DNA from: Macrosoma leucophasiata
Lineage: Eukaryota; Arthropoda; Insecta; Lepidoptera; Hedylidae
Reading direction: 5' to 3'
Length of the DNA: 64,000 bases
NCBI GenBank assembly: GCA_036365455.1
Contig: JAWQUS010000008.1
Location: 16,785,501 to 16,849,500, forward strand
The translations under genes were made by a program, and so were the position numbers. Positions within the stretch are counted from its first letter, which is position 1; each line of letters opens with the position of its first letter. The notes beneath the pieces were generated by a model. That model was not told where the DNA came from and did no database searches. It saw nothing but the letters and a program-made list of their open reading frames with translations. This document shows, piece after piece, positions 23,761 to 33,600 of the stretch.

Positions 23761-24531
23761 TAAATAAAAGGTTAGCGTAAGTATCTTAAATTAGACACAT
23801 TTGTTATATAGTTGGAACATAGATTTATAGAAGTAGATAATAAATCTATGATTTGGAAAATAAAATGGTATCTTACTTTACGTAGTTATACGTATGATAT
23901 ACAGGATAAACTGGAAATATATGGTAGGTGTACATAAGACTACTTAAGTCTTTTTAACTATTTGTTTTAATAGATTTCTTCTAAATTCACAAAAGATAAA
24001 ATAATAAGGGCAGATCGATACATTTTTTGTAGTTTTTTTTTTTTAAAAAGTACCTACAGCGTTGAAATATTTTAAATAAATCGGAAATGTTTTCTTTCCC
24101 ACCAACAGTAAAAGCCCTCCATACTTAACTTTAACTTTTAACATTTTAAACAGCCACTATTTTACGATGATAATACGATCAAAATTAAAAAAAATAACTT
24201 AGTGAAATGTTTAAGTTACGTTGATCATTTGTTTAAAAAGAGCAAATTTTAAATAGGGATCTTTTAAAGGAGAGGATTTTCGGTGAGATAAAATATTTAA
24301 AAACATCGGAAATGTTCTCTGTTAGTCTTGAAATGTTGATATGGAGTTATTACACATTGTAGTTTTTTTTTTTTAAATGTTGAATAAATCTTACCATTAT
24401 CCTATAAGGATCAAGAAATAATATTTATAGGTACCTAAAGGTTACAGTAAAACAGGTTTTAGGTGTGTATTTTTTAAAAGTTATATTATAAATCAATCGT
24501 ACTTTATGCTAAAACTTATATAAATATAAAA

Positions 24532-24624
24532 TTAAATCTGTCCGGGCTCGTCGTGCCAGAAAGAGCTGATGTCGTTAAACGGAGACTGGAGCTCAGCTAC
24601 CTCATCAGATCGGGCAGGTGGAAT
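24532..24624 (-). CDS. TSR-locus terminal exon
   Basis: The acceptor is strong: CTTCTTTTTTTTCAG|ATTCCA. Thirty codons encode IPPARSDEVAELQSPFNDIS and then SFWHDEPGQI, followed by TAA at 24534-24532. Phase 0 agrees with the previous exon. The following 800 bp are AT-rich, with no canonical AATAAA close by. Confidence 0.55.
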   Translation of the reverse strand: MPPARSDEVAELQSPFNDISSFWHDEPGQI

Positions 24625-27600
24625 CTGAAAAAAAAGAAGTTATTGAGATTTTACTACCTCGATGACGTAAGGCGAGATGCACAGGCCGCACTACGACTTT
24701 ACTTTCAAGCAAAGTACGCTTCGAACTGTCAAAACCCATGCTGTACTGACAGTTCTAAGCATACTTTGCTCAAAGTAAAGTCGTAGTGCGGTCTGTGAAT
24801 CTCACCCTTAGTGACAAGATACCTACTACTGATATGCCAGGCTATGCCTAAGATAATTGGTTCGATTGACATGTTATTAAAATGTTATAAAAAACACAAC
24901 GAAGTATCGTTAATTTCATTAACGATACTTCGTTGTGTCCGGTTGAGTGAACTGAAAAACAAAAGTGTTACTGAAAAAATGTGACGATATGTTGGTGACA
25001 AACAAGCAGGCAGTTCACATGGATAGTAGATATGTGAATAGTGAAGTCTAGACATCTAGGTACACAAAACCCGAAGGTGGAAATGTAGATGTGTTTGCAC
25101 CAATCAGGTCTAAATTGTTTTTCCCCAGTGAAGGTGATACGAAACCATAGATTGAGCATCTAATCGAAACACGTGAACACGATAATGTTTTTTTTTAATG
25201 TTAAATGGGTGTGTTTATAGACTGCAGTCATCAATGTGAACTGAATGCTTATTAGCCACTTCCATTACATTTTTAAAAAATGCAATGGAAGTGGTAAAGA
25301 AGCATGCAGTTACATTGATGTTAAGTGATCACTGCAGCCCATAGACACCCACACAAAGAGTAAGGTCAAAATGCGGATGCGTTACCACTCCTGAGGCCTA
25401 AGGTATTATGCCTCGGTGCCAGAAATTACAGGACCGTACATTACCACCTGACCGGAACACGATAGTGCTGAACACTACCATTTAGCGGCAAGTATATTAG
25501 GTAATGCAGTGGTGCCTACGCCCGTGAGCTCCGTCACTAGAGCTCTACCACAGTAACCACACTACCTTGGTAGATACCATTATTAGACACAGATAGGTGG
25601 TTAGTTAATGTGAAGGTGTCTACGCCTTCGAACTCTGACACTGGAAATCTATCACTAGCAGAAGTGGACTAGCGGTATGTTACGACCGCTTGGAGGGTTC
25701 TATTTCCGCTTCGGGATAAATAGCCACAGAAATGTGTTTCTGGTCTGAGTGCGTGTATGTGATGTGACCCAGCTTAAATCTTCTGAGGGGTTGTAAATGT
25801 ACCTATGTGTATTTTTTATTATTTTTTTTAATTATTACTGATTAATGATTACCTCCACATTCTGCCGCGACAGCAGCCCATTCTTCCGAAACGCAACAAG
25901 AGTTACTGGTTTCTGTCGCCTTTCGAACGGATGAAAATATTCCTGCGCATTAACATTTATTATTAAGAACATATCTTCCATTTGTAGTAAATTCGTTTTT
26001 TTCTGCTCGATATTTATAACAGTAACAGACTTGAAATATTCACACAATATATTTATATTTATTTATATAATATTCACTTTAAATATAAATAATTAAATTA
26101 TACATATATAAATACATAAGGGCAACTCCCAAAACAACACTCTTGATAGATTTGACGTGATTTGTAGTTTAGAAAAATACGTAACTTCAAGCTTGTAATT
26201 CTCGAAGAGGTAGGCAGAGGTAAATGCATGCATTCTCTACGTGCAAACACCCACGATTCCTCGGTTACGTTTTTTGACCTATGTAACAGGTGGGGAGCCT
26301 GTTGATATATCCGGGCACATTACCAAAATCCAGAGGAACTGGGAAACTTCTAAAATTTGGAAAAGAATACCAACAGAACCAGATATAAAGGATTATTACA
26401 CCTTTATCTCTCGTAGCTCCTACCCGGGAATCGAACCCAGGATCCTAGCGTTGCAGTAGTAGCCTGCCACCACTACACTACCGAGGATAGTTTTCATAGT
26501 TATTGGCCCCTTCATGCGCGAGTCCGAATCACACTTGTAATTCTCCATAGAGCAACAAACACGGCCTACCGGCCGCGGCGGACCGAAGGGGAGCAGCCAT
26601 ATGCAGTTATGGAGACTTTCCCCCCTGTCAAAGTACAAACACAAATGTGCCTATGCCTGTCGCGTAGATGTTTAAATGTGTACGTGAAATTGTTTATGAA
26701 TTCTGTTAAAGTCAAGGTGTGAGTTTCGTAGTACCTAATAGACGATTTTTGTAGTGTGTGTGTCACACGTATTTCCCTCTGTAATTCTCCTTCTATTTTT
26801 CTTTATCTTGTCTGGTATCTACGGAATTTATTAAAGGCATTTTCGATAAATTACAGTATGTTACGAGACCTGGAAAGCAGTAGATGCCCTGATTTTACTC
26901 GACTTGACGATGATACTGATGTGCCATTAAATTTGTCTAAAAATATACTTATGTGATGTAATTAATAATGCACTCCTCATAGTTCTCATATTAATGTGCC
27001 CACATATAAGACCAAACAATTAAATTGCGGAGTTATTAGCTTTGAAGACCTCGCCCGCATTTCAAATCTTGTCTTTAGGTAATTTTCAGACTGCCTCTAT
27101 TACATTGACATTAAATACAGTTACAATTATTTTATATTCCATAACCACATTAGTTAAAGATGACTCACCTTGTTGACACCTAACCTTGTAATCTAGGAGC
27201 ATACGCTTAGATCCCCCTAGAAGTGGCAAACAGAATAGATATCTATATGCTACAGTATTTACTTACCATCCATATGACCTACATGCTTTTTTATCATCAG
27301 CATTACCTACGTAAAGTAAATAGGGCTGCAACGAATAGTGACATTGCCGAATACCGAATATACGGCCGACTATGCTCTAGGCCGAAGAGCCGAATATTCA
27401 GCATAAACAGGAGGTGCGCGGTTCGTGCGTCACTTTTCGATCATTGCGATCAGTATGGGAATGATGGGAGTGAACGATGGGTTTCTTTTGCGAGATGATA
27501 GTGTCAAAACACGCATTATTTGTTTATTATAACATCATTTGTATCATTTACCTACGGTTCGTTCTTATACCTATATGACAGTTTATCTAGCAGAAGCTTC

Positions 27601-30600
27601 ACAAAATTAGTTGTGATGAGTCAAGTAGTACCGATGATGATATTCCTCCACTGCATAAGATGTTTACTTTATTTCTTCTCATGACAAACACTAATAATAC
27701 CGTATATCGAAAAGTCACCAATGATTGGTTTTTTTTATGTAAAGAAGGTGGCAAACAAGAATGCAGCTCACATTAATGTTAAGTGATGACTGCAGCCTAT
27801 AGACGTCTACACAAAAACCAGAGGTCAAAATGCAGATGCGTTGTAACCCCCGAGACCTAAGTTGTTATGAATCTGTGATAGTAGATAGTAGATGTAGAAC
27901 GGAACACGATAGTGTGGAACACTACCATTTGTCGGCAGATAGAGGTAATGCGGTGGTGCCTACGCCCGCAAGCTACGTCACTAGAGCTCTACCACCACTA
28001 AATAAATAAATGATAAATGTAAGAACACTTCTGTGGATCACTCCATGGATGCTCATGAGCGTTACACCGGGTAACTGATTGAGCAACGCGACTTTATAAA
28101 GAGCAGTCGTGGAAGTTTTACTGCAAACAGCTTTTAAGGTTTATTAATTTTGTATTTAGAGAAAACTTCTGTCTACCCCGTTAGGGACCTGGCGTGAAGA
28201 TACATATGTACTTCCAGAGTTTTTCAAAAGAAGTTCATCGAAGTAGAGTTCAGTGATTTTAAGTCCAAAACGAATTAGGTGCATAAATTTGCGCATTTTA
28301 GCTATATTATTATAACGGCTCAAACAAATTACCGTATTGAAATAGGGGTCGAAGCCGAATGCTAGTGGCTTGGCAAGTCTCGTCAAAGGTAAGGGTGTCT
28401 TTAGTTCCACGCTGCGTAGTCCATCTTCGTCAATCTGATGTGGTTGCTGCAAATCAAATTCAATCCAACTTGAAAATGACAAATTATAATAGATGGGCTA
28501 TTACTAATAGTTTCTAATGCTGCAAATCTTTTTATGTAACGAAGATGGCAAACAAGCATGCAGTTCACATTAATGTTAAGTTATGACTGCATCCTGTAGA
28601 CATCTACACAAAAACTAGAAGTCTTAATGCAGATGCATTGCTATCCCTGTGACCTTAGTTGTTATGTATCTGTGATAGTTATTACGAGACCACACATTAC
28701 CATCTAACCGGAACACGATAGTGCTGCGGAACACTACCATTTAGCAGCAGATAGATTAAACTTGGCACACGACGACCTAAACGAAGATGAAAAAGCTAAT
28801 TGCTCGACGAAGTGGCAAACAAGCACGCAGTGGATAATGAGGGCAAGCGAATATTGTAGCCTATACATAAACATAGGTATATACAATAACGCTGAACGCT
28901 ACCATTTAACGATTAACGACAAGTAGATTTTGTAATACGGTGCTGCCTACACCAGCGAGCTCCGTACTTACCGTTAGGTATCTTATTATCAACTTTTTTA
29001 TTATTATGCCCAATCAAGTTTTTTTTTTTCATTAAAAAATGCTGAGTTCACTGCATACTGATTGATAGTGAACATAGTATAGTTTGTATCTGTGAAATAA
29101 GTTAAAAAACAACGAACTTCATATAATTCAGATGTTTTTAACATAAACTTTAATAAAGCCGTAAACACAGACACCTAAGAAATATTTACGAAGTACGTGT
29201 GGATTATGTATGTAAATGAGGTTTCGTATTTTTGGTGATTTGAATACTAAAACAATGCATAATTCAAATAACGACAAAGTTAAATATTTTTCTTAACAAT
29301 ATGACATATGGACGTCGTTCATTTGCCTCTACGCCGGTTATATAAGAGCCTATCAAGAAGAAATATGGCACAGGGAGAGATTATAGTGCAGAATAACATT
29401 AAAGCGGGCTACTCACACACCTGCCGCAGGGAAAATCTGGGGTGTAAGAGTGGGGATGACCTATAATTGGCATCTTAATATGTGATATGTGTAGGCGCAA
29501 TCAGAAGCAATTTCCAAGTGTATAGAGATTGCTAGAGTAGAGATACTCCCGATATCTCTACGACCGTAATAATTATCTAGATTGCTGCGGCAGGTGTGTG
29601 AGTAGCCCGCTGGCTACAATTTACATTGCATAACAGCTGCACTGTTCCCGTGGAAATTGATATGAAATAGGTTTACAGGGAGGAAAAGTTGGTCTTTTTA
29701 ATCTTATATATAAAATTCTCGGGTCACAATGTTTGTCTTCGTACTCCTCCGAAACGGCTGGACCGATTTTAACCAAATTTTGCATGCATATTCAGTAGGT
29801 CTGAGAATCGGCTAACATCTATTTTTCATAACATTTTTGGACATTTTTTTTCTTAATTTTCTAGGGCGATACGAAGTTTGCCGGACAGCTAGTAATATAT
29901 AAAATTGCTTTCTCAAGACGAACCCTAAAAAGAGGCGCGAGTTTGATTGACCTAGACGACATTTTCGATTACTACGCCCCTGTGGTGGCCCCATAAATAT
30001 TGGCGCAGGTGATCTACATCGAACTGCTAATTGTTTGCCAATCCAATCCGTGTAAGTATATCAATAATAAAATACCATAGACTTATAATTTTCTAGTTAG
30101 CACAACAAAAATACTTATGAGACGTAGTGGTCCGTAGGTCCACAATGAGTATTATAAGTCATTCACTATAGTTAGCTTGTAAACCCACAATGCAAAAGCG
30201 TCCTTGTAGACCAAATTGAAATAAAATATTTGAGTTTTAGTTTGAATACATATAGGTTCCTACTGGTGGTAGAGTTCTACTGTCTGAATTCGCGAACATA
30301 GGCACCACCGCCACCACCGCATTACCTAAACTATCTGCCCAAATGGTAGTGTTAAGTAATGTTTGGCCCTGTAATGTTGTACCTAGTTACATAGATATGT
30401 AACTAGGTACAACTTAGGCATCAGGGGTGGTAGCGCAAGTGCATTTTGATCTTCGGATTCCGTCTAGATGTCTATAGGCTGCAGTATTAACTTACCATCA
30501 ATGTGAACTGCATGCTTGTTTACCACCATCATTACATTAAGAATAGCATGGTGATGTAGACAAAGATTTTGGGGGTTCATTTCAAAATTAAGTGAATGCG

Positions 30601-33600
30601 GTTTAGATTCTAGAACCCTAGAATTGCGCTCCACCTAGCACCACCATTGAATTAGAACTAGGTACAACAGGCACCTTCTTTCATTAAATCAATTCACCAT
30701 GATTGCCATTCACATTACCATTCACACTAAACTTACAAGAGGCAATGGTCTGTAAGTCCACAATGACTTCAAATTAGGATTTTGTCCGAAAGTGTCAGAG
30801 GGGTTATCATTCGACGGCCTTTTTTGTTCCATCTTCACTTGCAATTCATTTGTAGGTTCATTTGTCGCTGAAACATAACAAAACATGCATGAGCATTATT
30901 ATAGTACAACACACACATTCACACATATTACAAAAGTGGTCACATATTTTCCGTCCTAGATCATTCGTAGATAAATAAATGAGAACACTTTTTACCGATA
31001 CACACTATTACACTCACATATTTCTCTGCACATACCTACTTACATTTCTTCAAATTAATCAATTAGGTAGTTGTTGCAGAATCTAAACACGTGTTTAAGT
31101 GTACCTATCAACCAAAGATTCTACCCCGCACATAGGTATAACACCATGCTTTGTATCTGTTTGTATCTGTATCAACAAGATTCAAATCGTTATCCTTGGT
31201 AGGTAGGTATGTGGAGTAATTGTTTAACAATAGCGGTTAACCAATGGTTGAAAGAAACTGAATGATACTACAAACACCAAACACAGTCTATGAATAAAAT
31301 CTATGAATACTTCATGTACTTATTTTACATCACAAAGAAAAATATTTTTAACACCGATAGGTAATGGATATTATTTTATCAGGATTAATGACGATACCTA
31401 TGTGCCCATTTTCCTGTTTGAATAATAGGTGCATAGTAAGTAGGTACTACCTACGTGCTCTTTCTACTAGTACTTACTATTATTATTTACTTATATATAT
31501 ACCCCCTTATTCATAAACGTATTTTAGCTAAAGTGTTGCTAATCTCTCCTTTGTCTTTTTCTATCCTGCACATTTGACAATGCAACTGACAAAGACAAAG
31601 CATTCTATAGCTAAAACGTATCTAATGTACGTTTATGAATATGGGGGTTAGTATATATAGTATTTTAAACCAAAATACTACTTACTTGCCGCACTTATAA
31701 TATTTATTAATGATGTTACAAAAGATGCTCTACTAATTAAATATTTCATTTTTTATTAATTAAGAGTAGGCCAGTACTATTTACGAGAAGCGTAACGATG
31801 TGAGAATGAAAATAAAATGCACTCGTCTGCCGTTTTTACAGTACCTACACTGAATGTCAATTTTCTACGAACACAATGTTTACCTCCACACGGCGACACA
31901 TAAAGCCGTTCTAAATTGTATTGTTGCTCTTCATTTAGTACTATTCGAAGAATCAGACACACTTCGATAATCATATTCACGATTTCCGCTCTCATATGCA
32001 ACTGACAGACAAATAACTGTGCATACCAACCCAGACTATTAGGTGGCCTGATGACCATTGCCTAGTATTTTATTTTCAAACAATGACAATGTTTACATTT
32101 TATGGTGAGCTAAACACGTATTGACAACTGTCTCGGTGATGTAATTATTTTCTTCTTGTTAACATTCGTATCTGATAAAAGCAAACAACTGAAATTAATT
32201 CACATTTTATTATATACCAGCTGTGTCATCTTTGTGTAGGTATTTATGTATAAATGAAGCATTGTAATTATTTCATTAGGTAGTTACCATTTACCATGTT
32301 CCTCAACTACCCTAAATTATCCCAACCTACAAAGAAAAACTTTTTTTTCTACATCATCATCAGTCAATCTCATATTCTTGACTCTGTAGCACGGCGATAC
32401 TACTATTGCTACCTACTCTTCTCTCTTACAGACCAAAGGTGTTGCGTCAACGCGTCGATGCCGTCCTATTTGCTTCAGCAACTACACACTTTCCTCTTAT
32501 TCAGACTATCGCCTTTTGCATGAACTGTTGGAGCACAAAGCTTTTAATTATCCTCTATATTTATCGACAAAACTGTAATATGATATCATCTGGAGAAGCC
32601 ACTGATTCCCGAAACACAGTGAATACTAGTTCGGGAATCTATGGAGTCAATATTTAAAACGATGTATGTTTTTTTTTTGTCAATAAATAATAATACAATT
32701 TGTCAATAAAAATACATTTTTATTTCTTATTTCTTTTTCTCTATATCTAGCTACCTAATCTCCTAAGGACAAAATTGTATCCCTATTTCTGAAAGAAAGT
32801 TCATCGCTACCTTCAACCATCTCAATATTCTATAGGTTAGATTACCTTAGTCGATGTCATGTGACTCCTCAGTCACAAGCACGCAGGGGTCTAGATAGCA
32901 TGGGCGGTGCTGCTCCTCCCTCTCACCAACCGCACAACGCCCTGCGACACATACCCGCCGCCGCGCCAACGTTCCGGTACCGCAACTAACCGAACATTCG
33001 CCCCATTTGCTCCAGCGACTCCACACTTTCCTCATTTTCAGACGATTCTCTCCATTTCCTGTGAAACCTCGTAGTTTTTTATGTTTACTATTAAGTACGC
33101 ACACACACAGTTCGCTCAGTTAAGGACATCGTGTCACAGTGTCAGTAAGCACTTTTATGAACACGGTTCTCTGTCGCTCGTGAAGTAATTCCTACAAAGA
33201 AGTAGGAAAATACATTCACACCTACGATTCGCCAGTTAGGTACGTTTTGTCCCATGAACTTAATAGATAGCGAGTTTATTGACGTAGTCATTTATACCAC
33301 AGAAGATATATTACCACACTTCCAAAATTCAGAGGGTGGCACTGCGAATTGTAAATTTGGGGTTATTTCGGAGGCTTGCGACCACAAACACACCGAGATT
33401 TGTAATGCAGTAAGGCATTGTTGTAGCATATGAAGGGACATGCCATAATCGCCGCGCTTGGCATGCGGATTGGCGATCGCAGTGGCAGTAGTTTTTTCTC
33501 GGAACGATGCCACCCCACCCCGCGTAATTGTACGAGAATTGTCTGCCACCCACCCTGTAAAAAAAAATTGTCCTGGGCTGGCCTTGCCATTTTTCTGTCG

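Noticed and set aside
24553..24786. 77-codon plus-strand frame
   Set aside because: It is antisense to the TSR-locus terminal exon and runs into a MITE; the minus reading has the strong splice acceptor.
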